This document shows, one piece after another, positions 23,238 to 36,960 of a stretch of DNA of 64,000 nt. The translations under genes were made by a program, and so were the position numbers. Position 1 is the first letter of the stretch, and the number at the start of each line of letters is the position of its first letter. Location: NCBI GenBank assembly GCA_946811185.2, contig OX328112.1:36361748-36425747 (forward strand), given 5' to 3'. The notes under the pieces are model-generated. The model was not told the DNA's origin. It saw only the letters and a list, made by a program, of their open reading frames with translations, and did not search any database. This DNA is from Hippopus hippopus. Taxonomy: Eukaryota > Mollusca > Bivalvia > Cardiida > Cardiidae.

Positions 23238-25281
23238 GGATCCCCATGAAACTTGGCCACGAGTTGCGTCCCGTCCCCCGCTGACCCGTGGCCGAGTTTG
23301 GGCTCCGTGACCCCAAGGTCAAGGTCACGGCGGCCCTGCGAATGTCAAAACTTCTGGACGCTCTGGAGGCCGCATTTTAAGTCGGATCCCCATGAAACTT
23401 GGCCACGAGTTCCGTCCCGTCCCCCGCTGGCCCGTGGCCGAGTTTGGGCTCCGTGACCCCAAGGTCAAGGTAACGGCGGCCCTGCAAAAGTCAAAACTTC
23501 TGGAAGCACTGGAGGCCGCATTTTAAGTCGGATCCCCATGAAACTTGGCCACGAGTTGCGTCCTGTCCCCCGCTGGCCCGTGGCCGAGTTCGGGCTCCGT
23601 GACCCCAAGGTCAAGGTCACGGCGGCCCTGCGAATGTCAAAATTTCTGGACGCTCTGGAGGCCGCATTTTAAGTCGGATCCCCATGAAACTTGGCCACGA
23701 GTTGCGTCCCGTCCCCCGCTGGCCCGTGGCCGAGTTTGGGCTCCGTGACCCCAAGGTCAAGGTCACGGCGGCCCTGCAAATGTCAAAATTTCTGGACGCT
23801 CTGGAGGCCGCATTTTAAGTCGGATCCCCATGAAACTTGGCCACGAGATGCGTCCCGTCCCCCGCTGACCCGTAGCCGAGTTTGGGCTCCGTGACCCCAA
23901 GGTCAAGGTCACGGCGGCCCTGCAAAAGTCAAAACTTCTGGATGCTCTGGAGGCCGCATTTTAAGTCGGATCCCCATGAAACTTGGCCACGAGTTGCGTC
24001 CCGTCCCCCGCTGGCCCGTGGCCGAGTTTGGGCTCCGTGACCCCAAGGTCAAGGTCACGGCGGCCCTGCAAATGTCAAAACTTCTGGACGCTCTGGAGGC
24101 CGCATTTTAAGTCGGATCCCCATGAAACTTGGCCACGAGTTGCGTCCCGTCCCCCGCTGGCCCATGGCCGAGTTTGGGCTCCAAGACCCCAAGGTCAAGG
24201 TCACGGCGGCCCTGCGAAAGTCAAAACTTCTGGACGCTCTGGAGGCCGCATTTTAAGTCGGATCCCCATGAAACTTGGCCACGAGTTACGTCCCGTCCAC
24301 CGCTGGCCCGTGGCCAAGTTTGGGCTCCGTGACCCCAAGGTCAAGGTCACGGCGTCCCTGCGAAGGTCAAAACTTTTGGACGCTCTGGAGGCCGCATTTT
24401 AAGTCGGATCCCCATGAAACTTGGCCACGAGTTGCGTCCCCTCCCCCGCTGGCCCGTGGCCGAGTTTGGGCTCCGTGACCCCAAGGTCAAGGTCACGGCG
24501 GCCCTGCAAATGTCAAAACTTCTGGACGCTCTGGAGGCCGCATTTTAAGTCGGATCCCCAAGAAACTTCGCCAGAAGTTGCGTCCCGTCCCCCGCTGGCC
24601 CGTGGCCGAGTTTGGGCTCCGTGACCCCAAGGTCAAGGTCACGGCGGCCCTGCAAAAGTCAAAACTTCTGGACGCTCTGGAGGCCGCATTTTAAGTCGGA
24701 TCCCCATGAAACTTGGCCACGAGTTGCGACCCGTCCTCCGCTGGCCCGTCGCCATGTTTGGGCTCCGTGACCCCAAGGTCAAGGTCACGGCGGCCCTGCA
24801 AATGTCAAAACTTCTGGACGCTCTGGAGGCCGCATTTTAAGTCGGATCCCCATGAAACTTGGCCACGAGTTGCGTCCCGTCCCCCGCTGGCCCGTGGCCG
24901 AGTTTTGGCTCCGTGACCCCAAGGTCAAGGTCATGGCGGCCCTGCAAATGTCAAAACTTCTGGACGCTCTGGAGGCCGCATTTTAAGTCGGATCCCCATG
25001 AAACTTGGCCACGAGTTGCGTCCCGTCCCACGCTGGCCCGTGGCCAAGTTTGGGCTCCGTGACCCCAAGGTCAAGGTCACGGCGGCCCTGCGAATGTAAA
25101 AACTTCTGGACGCTCTGGAGGCCGCATTTTAAGTCGGATCCCCATGAAACTTAGCCACGAGTTGCGTCCCGTCCCCCGCTGGCCCGTGGGCAAGTTCGGG
25201 CTCCGTGACCCCAAGGTCAAGGTCACGGCGGCCCTGCGAAGGTCAAAACTTCTGGACGCTCTGGAGGCCGCATTTTAAGTC
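23238..25281 (+). repeat. HOR family B, unit B2 (14 monomers, 2044 bp)
   Basis: The monomer order is that of B1, but two monomers are missing at the right end. The GTGGGCAAG monomer (25136) is followed directly by the CTGACCCG monomer with GCGAATG (25282), whereas B1 has GGTAGCCC and ATTAAACTTAGCC monomers between. Marker at 24552, partner at 24698. Confidence 0.85.
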
Positions 25282-27763
25282 GGATCCCCATGAAACTTGG
25301 CCACGAGTTGCGTCCCGTCCCCCGCTGACCCGTGGCCGAGTTTGGGCTCCGTGACCCCAAGGTCAAGGTCACGGCGGCCCTGCGAATGTCAAAACTTCTG
25401 GACGCTCTGGAGGCCGCATTTTAAGTCGGATCCCCATGAAACTTGGCCACGAGTTCCGTCCCGTCCCCCGCTGGCCCGTGGCCGAGTTTGGGCTTCGTGA
25501 CCCCAAGGTCAAGGTCACGGCGGCCCTGCAAATGTCAAAACTTCTGGAAACACTGGAGGCCGCATTTTAAGTCGGATCCCCATGAAACTTGGCCACGAGT
25601 TGCGTCCTGTCCCCCGCTGGCCCGTGGCCGAGTTCGGGCTCCGTGACCCCAAGGTCAAGGTCACGGCGGCCCTGCAAATGTCAAAATTTCTGGACGCTCT
25701 GGAGGCCGCATTTTAAGTCGGATCCCCATGAAACTTGGCCACGAGTTGCGTCCCGTCCCCCGCTGGCCCGTGGCCGAGTTTTGGCTCCGTGACCCCAAGG
25801 TCAAGGTCACGGCGGCCCTGCGAAGGTGAAAACTTCTGGACGCTCTGGAGGCCGCATTTTAAGTCGGATCCCCATGAAACTTGGCCACGAGTTGCGTCCA
25901 GTCCCCCGCTGGCCCGTGGCCGAGTTTGGGCTCCGTGACCCCAAGGTCAAGGTCACGGCGGCCCTGCAAATGTCAAAATTTCTGGACGCTCTGGAGGCCG
26001 CATTTTAAGTCGGATCCCCATGAAACTTGGCCACGAGATGCGTCCCGTCCCCCGCTGACCCGTAGCCGAGTTTTGGCTCCGTGACCCCAAGGTCAAGGTC
26101 ACGGCGGCCCTGCAAAGGTCAAAACTTCTGGATGCTCTGGAGGCCGCATTTTAAGTCGGATCCCCATGAAACTTGGCCACGAGTTGCGTCCCGTCCCCCG
26201 CTGGCCCGTGGCCGAGTTTGGGCTCCGTGACCCCAAGGTCAAGGTCACGGCGGCCCTGCAAATGTCAAAACTTCTGGACGCTCTGGAGGCCGCATTTTAA
26301 GTCGGATCCCCATGAAACTTGGCCACGAGTTCCGTCCCGTCCCCCGCTGGCCCATGGCCGAGTTTGGGCTCCAAGACCCCAAGGTCAAGGTCACGGCGGC
26401 CCTGCGAAAGTCAAAACTTCTGGACGCTCTGGAGGCCGCATTTTAAGTCGGATCCCCATGAAACTTGGCCACGAGTTACGTCCCGTCCCCCGCTGGCCCG
26501 TGGCCAAGTTTGGGCTCCGTGACCCCAAGGTCAAGGTCACGGCGTCCCTGCGAAGGTCAAAACTTTTGGACGCTCTGGAGGCCGCATTTTAAGTCGGATC
26601 CCCATGAAACTTGGCCACGAGTTGCGTCCCGTCCCCCGCTGGCCCGTGGCCGAGTTTGGGCTCCGTGACCCCAAGGTCAAGGTCACGGCGGCCCTGCAAA
26701 TGTCAAAACTTCTGGACGCTCTGGAGGCCGCATTTTAAGTCGGATCCCCAAGAAACTTCGCCAGAAGTTGCGTCCCGTCCCCCGCTGGCCCGTGGCCGAG
26801 TTTGGGCTCCGTGACCCCAAGGTCAAGGTCACGGCGGCCCTGCAAAAGTCAAAACTTCTGGACGCTCTGGAGGCCGCATTTTAAGTCGGATCCCCATGAA
26901 ACTTGGCCACGAGTTGCGACCCGTCCTCCGCTGGCCCGTCGCCATGTTTGGGCTCCGTGACCCCAAGGTCAAGGTCACGGCGGCCCTGCAAATGTCAAAA
27001 CTTCTGGACGCTCTGGAGGCCGCATTTTAAGTCGGATCCCCATGAAACTTGGCCACGAGTTGCGTCCCGTCCCCCGCTGGCCCGTGGCCGAGTTTTGGCT
27101 CCGTGACCCCAAGGTCAAGGTCACGGCGGCCCTGCAAATGTCAAAACTTCTGGACGCTCTGGAGGCCGCATTTTAAGTCGGATCCCCATGAAACTTGGCC
27201 ACGAGTTGCGTCCCGTCCCACGCTGGCCCGTGGCCAAGTTTGGGCTCCGTGACCCCAAGGTCAAGGTCACGGCGGCCCTGCGAATGTAAAAACTTCTGGA
27301 CGCTCTGGAGGCCGCATTTTAAGTCGGATCCCCATGAAACTTAGCCACGAGTTGCGTCCCGTCCCCCGCTGGCCCGTGGGCAAGTTCGGGCTCCGTGACC
27401 CCAAGGTCAAGGTCACGGCGGCCCTGCGAAGGTCAAAACTTCTGGACGCTCTGGAGGCCGCATTTTAAGTCGGATCCCCATGAAACTTGGCCACGAGTTG
27501 CGTCCCGTCCCCCGCTGACCCGTGGCCGAGTTTGGGCTCCGTGACCCCAAGGTCAAGGTCACGGTAGCCCTGCGAAAGTCAAAACTTCTGGACGCTCTGG
27601 AGGCCGCATTTTAAGTCGGATCCCCATTAAACTTAGCCACGAGTTGCGTCCCGTCCCCCGTTGGCCCGTGGCCAAGTTCGGGCTCCGTGACCCCAAGGTC
27701 AAGGTCACGGCGGACCTGCGAAGGTCAAAACTTCTGGACGCTCTGGAGGCCGCATTTTAAGTC
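25282..27763 (+). repeat. HOR family B, unit B3 (17 monomers, 2482 bp)
   Basis: This unit has one monomer more than B1 near its start: a GAGTTTTGG monomer with GAAGGTGAAAAC (25720) followed by a CGTCCAGTCC monomer (25866). It keeps the GGTAGCCC and ATTAAACTTAGCC pair (27472, 27618) lost from B2. Marker at 26742, partner at 26888. Confidence 0.85.
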
Positions 27764-29077
27764 GGATCCCCATGAAACTTGGCCACGAGTTGCGTCCCGT
27801 CCCCCGCTGACCCGTGGCCGAGTTTGGGCTCCGTGACCCCAAGGTCAAGGTCACGGCGGCCCTGCGAATGTCAAAACTTCTGGACGCTCTGGAGGCCGCA
27901 TTTTAAGTCGGATCCCCATGAAACTTGGCCACGAGTTCCGTCCCGTCCCCCGCTGGCCCGTGGCCGAGTTTGGGCTCCGTGACCCCAAGGTCAAGGTAAC
28001 GGCGGCCCTGCAAAAGTCAAAACTTCTGGAAGCACTGGAGGCCGCATTTTAAGTCGGATCCCCATGAAACTTGGCCACGAGTTGCGTCCTGTCCCCCGCT
28101 GGCCCGTGGCCGAGTTCGAGCTCCGTGACCCCAAGGTCAAGGTCACGGCGGCCCTGCGAATGTCAAAATTTCTGGACGCTCTGGAGGCCGCATTTTAAGT
28201 CGGATCCCCATGAAACTTGGCCACGAGTTGCGTCCCGTCCCCCGCTGGCCCGTGGCCGAGTTTGGGCTCCGTGACCCCAAGGTCAAGGTCACGGCGGCCC
28301 TGCAAATGTCAAAATTTCTGGACGCTCTGGAGGCCGCATTTTAAGTCGGATCCCCATGAAACTTGGCCACGAGATGCGTCCCGTCCCCCGCTGACCCGTA
28401 GCCGAGTTTTGGCTCCGTGACCCCAAGGTCAAGGTCACGGCGGCCCTGCAAAGGTCAAAACTTCTGGATGCTCTGGAGGCCGCATTTTAAGTCGGATCCC
28501 CATGAAACTTGGCCACGAGTTCCGTCCCGTCCCCCGCTGGCCCGTGGCCGAGTTTGGGCTTCGTGACCCCAAGGTCAAGGTCACGGCTGCCCTGCAAATG
28601 TCAAAACTTCTGGAAACACTGGAGGCCGCATTTTAAGTCGGATCCCCATGAAACTTGGCCACGAGTTGCGTCCTGTCCCCCGCTGGCCCGTGGCCGAGTT
28701 CGGGCTCCGTGACCCCAAGGTCAAGGTCACGGCGGCCCTGCAAATGTCAAAATTTCTGGACGCTCTGGAGGCCGCATTTTAAGTCGGATCCCCATGAAAC
28801 TTGGCCACGAGTTGCGTCCCGTCCCCCGCTGGCCCGTGGCCGAGTTTTGGCTCCGTGACCCCAAGGTCAAGGTCACGGCGGCCCTGCGAAGGTGAAAACT
28901 TCTGGACGCTCTGGAGGCCGCATTTTAAGTCGGATCCCCATGAAACTTGGCCACGAGTTGCGTCCAGTCCCCCGCTGGCCCGTGGCCGAGTTTGGGCTCC
29001 GTGACCCCAAGGTCAAGGTCACGGCGGCCCTGCAAAGGTCAAAACTTCTGGACGCTCTGGAGGCCGCATTTTAAGTC
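27764..29077 (+). repeat. HOR family B, terminal hybrid unit B4
   Basis: The first five monomers follow B1 (TTCCGTCCC with GGTAACGG, CGTCCTGTCC, consensus-like, CACGAGATGCG). The next four follow the second to fifth monomers of B3 (TTCCGTCCC with GGGCTTCGTG, CGTCCTGTCC, GAAGGTGAAAAC, CGTCCAGTCC). It is thus a join of B1-like and B3-like units. After 29078 the order no longer fits family B. Confidence 0.78.
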
Positions 29078-31412
29078 GGATCCCCATGAAACTTGGCCAC
29101 GAGTTGCGTCCCGTCGCAGCTGGCCCATGGCCGAGTTTGGGCTCCAAGACCCCAAGGTCAAGGTCACGGCGGCCCTGCGAAAGTCAAAATTTCTGGACGC
29201 TCTGGAGGCCGCATTTTAAGTCGGATCCCCATGAAACTTGGCCACGAGTTGCGTCCCGTCCCCCGCTGGCCCGTGGCCAAGTTTGGGCTCCGTGACCCCA
29301 AGGTCAAGGTCACGGCGGCCCTGCGAAAGTCATAACTTCTGGACGCTCTGGAGACTGCATTTTAAGTCGGATCCCCATGAAACTTGGCCACGAGTTGCGT
29401 CCCGTCCCCCGCTGGCCCCTGGCCGAGTTTGGGCTCCGTGACCCCAAGGTCAAGGTCACGGCGGCCCTGCAAATGTCAAAACTTCTCGACGCTCTGGAGG
29501 CCGCATTTTAAGTCGGATCCCCAAGAAACTTCGCCAGAAGTTGCGTCCCGTCCCCCGCTGGCCCGTGGCCGTGTTTGGGCTCCGTGACCCCAAGGTCAAG
29601 GTCACGGCGGCCCTGCAAAAGTCAAAACTTCTGGACGCTCTGGAGGCCGCATTTTAAGTCGGATCCCCATGAAACTTGGCCACGAGTTGCGTCCCGTCCT
29701 CCGCTGGCCCGTCGCCATGTTTGGGCTCCGTGACCCCAAGGTCAAGGTCACGGCGGCCCTGGAAATGTCAAAACTTCTGGACGCTCTGGAGGCCGCATTT
29801 TAAGTCGGATCCCCATGAAACTTGGCCACGAGTTGCGTCCCGTCCCCCGCTGGCCCGTGGCCGAGTTTGGGCTCCGTGACCCCAAGGTCAAGGTCACGGC
29901 GGCCCTGCAAATGTCAAAAATTCTAGACGCTCTGAAGGCCGCATTTTAAGTCGGATCCCCATGAAACTTGGCCACGAGTTGCGTACCGTCCCCCGCTGGC
30001 CCGTGGCCGAGTTTGGGCTCCGTGACCCCAAGGTCAAGGTCACGGCGGCCCTGCGAAGGTCAAAATTTCTGGACGCTCTGGAGGCCGCATTTTAAGTCGG
30101 ATCCCCATGAAACTTGGCCACGAGTTGCGTCCCGTCCCCCGCTGGCCCGTGGCCGAGTTTTGGCTCCGTGACCCCAAGGTCAAGGTCACGGCGGCCCTGC
30201 AAAGGTCAAAACTTCTGGACGCTCTGGAGGCCGCATTTTAATTCGGATCCCCATGAAACTTGGCCACGAGTTGCGTCCCGCCCCACGCTGGCCCGTGGCC
30301 AAGTTTGGGCTCCGTGACCCCAAGGTCAAGGTCACGGCGGCCCTGCGAAAGTCAAAACTTCTGGACGCTCTGGAGGCCGCATTTTAAGTCGGATCCCCAT
30401 GAAACTTAGCCACGAGTTGCGTCCCGTCCCCCGCTGGCCCGTGGCCAAGTTCGGGCTCCGTGACCCCAAGGTCAAGGTCACGGCGGCCCTGCGAAGGTCA
30501 AAATTTCTGGACGCTCTGGAGGCCGCATTTTAAGTCGGATCCCCATGAAACTTGGCCACGAGTTCCGTCCCGTCCCCCGCTGGCCCGTGGCCGAGTTTGG
30601 GCTCCGTGACCCCAAGGTCAAGGTCACGGCGGCCCTGCAAATGTCAAAAATTCACGACGCTCTGGAGGCCGCATTTTAAGTCGGATCCCCATGAAACTTG
30701 GCCACGAGTTGCGTCCCGTTCCCCGCTGGCCCGTGGCCAAGTTTGGGCTCCGTGACCTCAAGGTCAAGGTCACGGCGGCCCTGCAAAAGTCAAAACTTCT
30801 GGACGCTCTGGAGGCCGCATTTTAAGTCGGATCCCCATGAAACTTGGCCACGAGTTGCGTCCCGTCCCCCGCTGGCCCGTGGCCGAGTTTGGGCTCCGTG
30901 ACCCCAAGGTCAAGGTCACGGCGGCCCTGGAAATGTCAAAACTTCTGGACGCTCTGGAGGCCGCATTTTAAGTCGGATCCCCATGAAACTTGGCCACGAG
31001 TTGCGTACCGTCCCCCGCTGGCCCGTGGCCGAGTTTGGGCTCCGTGACCCCAAGGTCAAGGTCACGGCGGCCCTGCAAATGTCAAAACTTCTGGATGCTC
31101 TGGAGGCCGCATTTTAAGTCGGATCCCCATGAAACTTGGCCACGAGTTGCGTCCCGTCCCCCGCTGGCCCATGGCCGAGTTTGGGCTCCGTGACCCCAAG
31201 GTCAAGGTCACGGCGGCCCTGCAAATGTCAAAACTTCTGGACGTTCTGGAGGCCGCATTTTAAGTCGGATCCCCATGAAACTTGGCCACGAGTTGCGTCC
31301 CGTCCCCCGCTGGCCCATGGCCGAGTTTGGGCTCCAAGACCCCAAGGTCAAGGTCACGGCGGCCATGCAAATGTCAAAACTTCTGGAAGCACTGGAGGCC
31401 GCTTTTTAAGTC

Positions 31413-31850
31413 GGATCCCCATGAAACTTGGCCACGAGTTGCGTCCCGTCCCCCGCTGGCCCGTGGCCGAGTTTGTGCTCCGTGACCCCAAGGTCAAGGT
31501 CACGGCGGCCCTGCGAAGGTCAAAAATTCTGGACGCTCTGGAGGCCGCATTTTATGTCGTATCCCCATGAAACTTGGCCACGAGGTGCGGCCCGTCCCCC
31601 GCTGGCCCGTGGTTGAGTTTGGGCTCCGTGACCCCAAGGTCAAGGTCACGGCGGCCCTGCAAATGTCAAAACTTCTGGACGCTCTGGAGGCCGCATTTTG
31701 TGTCGGATCCCCATGAAACTTGGCCACGAGTTGCGTCCCGTCCCCCGCTGGCCCGTGGCCGAGTTTGGGCTCCGTGACCCCAAGGTCAAGGTCACGGCGG
31801 CCCTGCAAATGTCAAAACTTCTGGACGCTCTGGAGGCCGCATTTTAAGTC
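31413..31850 (+). repeat. Family C trimer that lacks one BamHI site, copy 1
   Basis: Three monomers share rare variants: TTTATGTCGTATCC in place of the GGATCC junction (GTATCC at 31559-31564), CACGAGGTGCGGCC, and CATTTTGTGTCGG. The same trio returns at 38712 with an offset of 7299 bp. The second monomer differs at GTGGTTGAG here versus GTGCTTGAG there. Confidence 0.88.
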
Positions 31851-32726
31851 GGATCCCCATGAAACTTGGCCACGAGTTGCGTCCCGTCCCCCGCTGGCCC
31901 ATGGCCGAGTTTGGGCTCCAAGACCCCAAGGTCAAGGTCACGGCGGCCCTGCGAAAGTCAAAACTTCTGGACGCTCTGGAGGCCGCATTTTAAGTCGGAT
32001 CCCCATGAAACTTGGCCACGAGTTGCGTCCCGTCCCCCGCTGGCCCGTGGCCGAGTTTGTGCTCCGTGACCCCAAGGTCAAGGTCACGGCGGCCCTGCGA
32101 AGGTCAAAATTTCTGGACGCTCTGGAGGCCGCATTTTAAGTCGGATCCCCAAGAAACTTCGCCAGAAGTTGCGTACCGTCCCCCGCTGGCCCGTGGCCGA
32201 GTTTGGGCTCCGTGACCCCAAGGTCAAGGTCACGGCGGCCCTGCAAAGGTCAAAAATTCTAGACGCTCTGAAGGCCGCATTTTAAGTCGGATCCCCATGA
32301 AACTTGGCCACGAGTTGCGTACCGTCCCCCGCTGGCCCGTGGCCGAGTTTGGGCTCCGTGACCCCAAGGTCAAGGTCACGGCGGCCCTGCGAAGGTCAAA
32401 ATTTCTGGACGCTCTGGAGGCCGCATTTTAAGTCGGATCCCCATGAAACTTGGCCACGAGTTGCGTCCCGTCCCCCGCTGGCCCGTGGCCGAGTTTTGGC
32501 TCCGTGACCCCAAGGTCAAGGTCACGGCGGCCCTGCAAATGTCAAAACTTCTGGACGCTCTGGAGGCCGCATTTTAAGTCGGATCCCCATGAAATTTGGC
32601 CACGAGTTGCGTCCCGTCCCACGCTGGCCCGTGGCCAAGTTTGGGCTCCGTGACCCCAAGGTCAAGGTCACGGCGGCCCTGCGAAGGTCAAAATTTCTGG
32701 ACGCTCTGGAGGCCGCATTTTAAGTC

Positions 32727-33456
32727 GGATCCCCATGAAACTTGGCCACGAGTTGCGTCCCGTCCCCCGCTGGCCCGTGGCCGAGTTTGGGCTCCGTGAC
32801 CCCAAGGTCAAGGTCACGGCGGCCCTGCAAAGGTCAAAAATTCTGGACGCTCTGGAGGCCGCATTTTAAGTCGGATCCCCATGAAACCTGGCCACGAGTT
32901 GCGTCCCTTTCCCCGCTGGCCCGTGGCCAAGTTTGGGCTCCGTGACCTCAAGGTCAAGGTCACGGCGGCCCTGCAAATGTCAAAACTTCTGGACGCTCTG
33001 GAGGCCGCATTTTAAGTCGGATCCTCATGAAACTTGGCCACGAGTTGCGTCCCGTCCCCCGCTGGCCCGTGGCCGAGTTAAGGCTCCGTGACCCCAAGGT
33101 CAAGGTCACGGCGGCCCTGGAAATGTCAAAACTTCAGGAGGCTCTGGAGGCCGCATTTTAAGTCGGATCCCCATGAAACTTGGCCACGAGTTGCGTCCCG
33201 TCCCCCGCTGGCCCGTGGCCGAGTTTGGGCTCCGTGACCCCAAGGTCAAGGTCACGGCGGCCCTGCAAATGTCAAAAATTCTAGACGCTCTGAAGGACGC
33301 ATTTTAAGTCGGATCCCCATGAAACTTGGCCACGAGTTGCGTACCGTCCCCCGCTGGCCCGTGGCCGAGTTTGGGCTCCGTGACCCCAAGGTCAAGGTCA
33401 CGGCGGCCCTGCAAATGTCAAAAATTCTAGACGCTCTGAAGGCCGCATTTTAAGTC
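32727..33456 (+). repeat. Family C block shared with 37252-37981
   Basis: Five monomers recur 4525 bp downstream. Landmarks are CGTCCCTTTCCCC, the GGATCCTCATG junction (33019 versus 37544), GAGTTAAGG with CTTCAGGA, and two AAATTCTAGACG monomers. Copy 1 has GAAACCTGG and CTTCAGGAGG where copy 2 has GAAACTTGG and CTTCAGGACG. Confidence 0.85.
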
Positions 33457-34770
33457 GGATCCCCATGAAACTTGGCCACGAGTTGCGTCCCGTCCCCCGC
33501 TGGCCCGTGGCCAAGTTTGGGCTCCGTGACCCCAAGGTCAAGGTCACGGCGGCCCTGCGAAAGTCAAAACTTCTGGACGCTCTGGAGGCCGCATTTTAAG
33601 TCGGATCCCCATGAAACTTGGCCACGAGTTGCGTCCCGTCCCCCGCTGGCCCGTGGCCAAGTTTGGGCTCCGTGACCCCAAGGTCAAGGTCACGGCGGCC
33701 CTGCGAAAGTCAAAACTTCTGGACGCTCTGGAGGCCGCATTTTAAGTCGGATCCCCATGAAACTTAGCCACGAGTTGCGTCCCGTCCCCCGCTGGCCCGT
33801 GGCCAAGTTCGGGCTCCGTGACCCCAAGGTCAAGGTCACGGCGGCCCTGCGAATGTCAAAATTTCTGGACGCTCTGGAGGCCGCATTTTAAGTCGGATCC
33901 CCATGAAACTTGGCCACGAGTTGCGTCCCGTCCCCCGCTGGCCCGTGGCCGAGTTTGGGCTCCGTGACCCCAAGGTCAAGGTCACGGCGGCCCTGCGAAG
34001 GTCAAAACTTCTGGACGCTCTGGAGGCCGCATTTTAAGTCGGATCCCCATGAAACTTGGCCACGAGTTGCGTCCCGTCCCCCGCTGGCCCGTGGCCGAGT
34101 TTGGGCTCCGTGACCCCAAGGTCAAGGTCACGGCGGCCCTGCAAACGTCAAAACTTCTGGAAGCACTGGAGGCCGCATTTTAAGTCGGATCCCCATGAAA
34201 CTTGGCCACGAGTTGCGTCCTGTCCCCCGCTGGCCCGTGGCCGAGTTTGGGCTCCGTGACCCCAAGGTCAAGGTCACGGCGGCCCTTCGAAAGTCAAAAC
34301 TTCTGGACGCTCTGGAGGCCGCATTTTAAGTCGGATCCCCATGAAACTTGGCCACGAGTTCCGTCCCGTCCCCCGCTGGCCCGTGGCCGAGTTTGGGCTC
34401 CGTGACCCCAAGGTCAAGGTCACGGCGGCCCTGCGAAGGTCAAAACTTCTGGAAGCACTGGAGGCCGCATTTTAAGTCGGATCCCCATGAAACTTGGCCA
34501 CGAGTTGCGTCCCGTCCCCCGCTGGCCCGTGGCCGAGTTTTGGCTCCGTGACCCCAAGGTCAAGGTCACGGCGGCCCTGCAAAGGTCAAAACTTCTGGAC
34601 GCTTTGGAGGCCGCATTTTAAGTCGGATCCCCATGAAACTTGGCCACGAGTTGCGTCCCGTCCCCCGCTGGCCCGTGGCCGAGTTTGGGCTCCGTGACCC
34701 CAAGGTCAAGGTCACGGCGGCCCTGCAAAGGTCAAAACTTCTGGACGCTCTGGAGGCCGCATTTTAAGTC

Positions 34771-36960
34771 GGATCCCCATGAAACTTGGCCACGAGTTCC
34801 GTCCCGTCCCCCGCTGGCCCGTGGCCGAGTTTGGGCTCCGTGACCCCAAGGTCAAGGTCACGGCGGCCCTGCGAAGGTCAAAACTTCTGGAAGCACTGGA
34901 GGCCGCATTTTAAGTCGGATCCCCATGAAACTTGGCCACGAGTTGCGTCCCGTCCCCCGCTGGCCCATGGCCGAGTTTGGGCTTCAAGACCCCAAGGTCA
35001 CGGTCACGGCGGCCCTGCGAAAGTCAAAATTTCTGGACGCTCTGGAGGCCGCATTTTAAGTCGGATCCCCATGAAACTTGGCCACGAGTTGCGTCCCGTC
35101 CCCCGCTGGCCCGTGGCCAAGTTTGGGCTCCGTGACCCCAAGGTCAAGGTCACGGCGGCCCTGCGAAGGTCAAAACTTCTGGACGCTCTGGAGGCCGCAT
35201 TTTAAGTCGGATCCCCATGAAACTTGGCCACGAGTTGCGTCCCGTCCTTCGCTGGCCCGTGGCCGAGTTCGGGCTCCGTGACCCCAAGGTCAAGGTCACG
35301 GCGGCCCTGCAAATGTCAAAACTTCTGGACGCTCTGGAGGCCGCATTTTAAGTCGGATCCCCAAGAAACTTCGCCAGAAGTTGCGTCCCGTCCCCCGCTG
35401 GCCCGTGGCCGAGTTTGGGCTCCGTGACCCCAAGGTCAAGGTCACGGCGGCCCTGCAAATGTCAAAACTTCTGGACGCTCTGGAGGCCGCATTTTAAGTC
35501 GGATCCCCATGAAACTTGGCCACGAGTTGCGTCCCGTCCTCCGCTGGCCCGTCGCCATCTTTGGGCTCCGTGACCCCAAGGTCAAGGTCACGGCGGCCCT
35601 GCAAAGGTCAAAACTTCTGGACGCTCTGGAGGCCGCATTTTAAGTCGGATCCCCATGAAACTTGGCCACGAGTTGCGTCCCGTCCCCCGCTGGCCCGTGG
35701 CCGAGTTTGGGCTCCGTGACCCCAAGGTCAAGGTCACGGCGGTCCTGGAAAAGTCAAAACTTCTGGACGCTCTGGAGGCCGCATTTTAAGTCGGATCCCC
35801 ATGAAACTTGGCCACGAGTTGCGTCCCGTCCCCCGCTGGCCCGTGGCCGAGTTTGGGCTCCATGACCCCAAGGTCAAATTCACGGCGGCCCTGCAAATGT
35901 CAAAAATTCTAGACGCTCTGAAGGCCGCATTTTAAGTCGGATCCCCATGAAACTTGGCCACGAGTTGCGTACCGTCCCCCGCTGGCTCGTGGCCGAGTTT
36001 GGGCTCCGTGACCTCAAGGTCAAGGTCACGGCGGCCCTGCGAATGTCAAAATTTCTGGACGCTCTGGAGGCCGCATTTTAAGTCGGATCCCGATGAAACT
36101 TGGCCACGAGTTGCGTCCTGTCCCACGCTGGCCCGTGGCCAAGTTTGGGCTCCGTGACCCCAAGGTCAAGGTCACGGCGGCCCTGCGAAAGTCAAAATTT
36201 CTGGACGCTCTGGAGGCCGCATTTTAAGTCGGATCCCCATGAAACTTAGCCACGAGTTGCGTCCCGTCCCCCGCTGGCCCGTGGCCAAGTTCGGGCTCCG
36301 TGACCCCAAGGTCAAGGTCACGGCGGCCCTGCGAAGGTCAAAACTTCTAGACGCTCTGGAGGCCGCATTTTAAGTCGGATCCCCATGAAACTTGGCCACG
36401 AGTTGCGTCTTGTCCCCCGCTGACCCGTGGCCGAGTTTGGGCTCCGTGACCCCAAGGTCAAGGTCACGGCGGCCCTGCAAAAGTCAAAACTTCTGGAAGC
36501 ACTGGAGGCCGCATTTTAAGTCGGATCCCCATGAAACTTGGCCACGAGTTGCGTCCTGTCCCCCGCTGGCCCGTGGCCGAGTTTGGGCTCCGTGACCCCA
36601 AGGTCAAGGTCACGGCGGCCCTGCAAAAGTCAAAATTTCTGGACGTTCTGGAGGCCGCATTTTAAGTCGGATCCCCATGAAACTTGGCCACGAGTTGCGT
36701 CCCGTCCCCCGCTGGCCCGTGGCCGAGTTTTGGCTCCGTGACCCCAAGGTCAAGGTCACGGCGGCCCTGCAAAAGTCAAAACTTCTGGACGCTTTGGAGG
36801 CCGCATTTTAAGTCGGATCCCCATGAAACTTGGCCACGAGTTGCGTCCCGTCCCCCGCTGGCCCGTGGCCGAGTTTGGGCTCCGTGACCCCAAGGTCAAG
36901 GTCACGGCGGCCCTGCAAAAGTCAAAACTTCTGGACGCTCTGGAGGCCGCATTTTAAGTC
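34771..36960 (+). repeat. Family C 15-monomer block, copy 1
   Basis: This 2190-bp block recurs at 40171-42360, 5400 bp downstream, with the same order of rare variants: GGTCACGGTCACGG (near 34998), CGTCCTTCGC, marker (35355), GCCATCTTTGG, CATGACCCC with AAATTCACGG, GCTGGCTCGTGG, CTTCTAGACG and GACGTTCTGG. By-eye differences between the copies include two or three at monomer position 106. Confidence 0.9.
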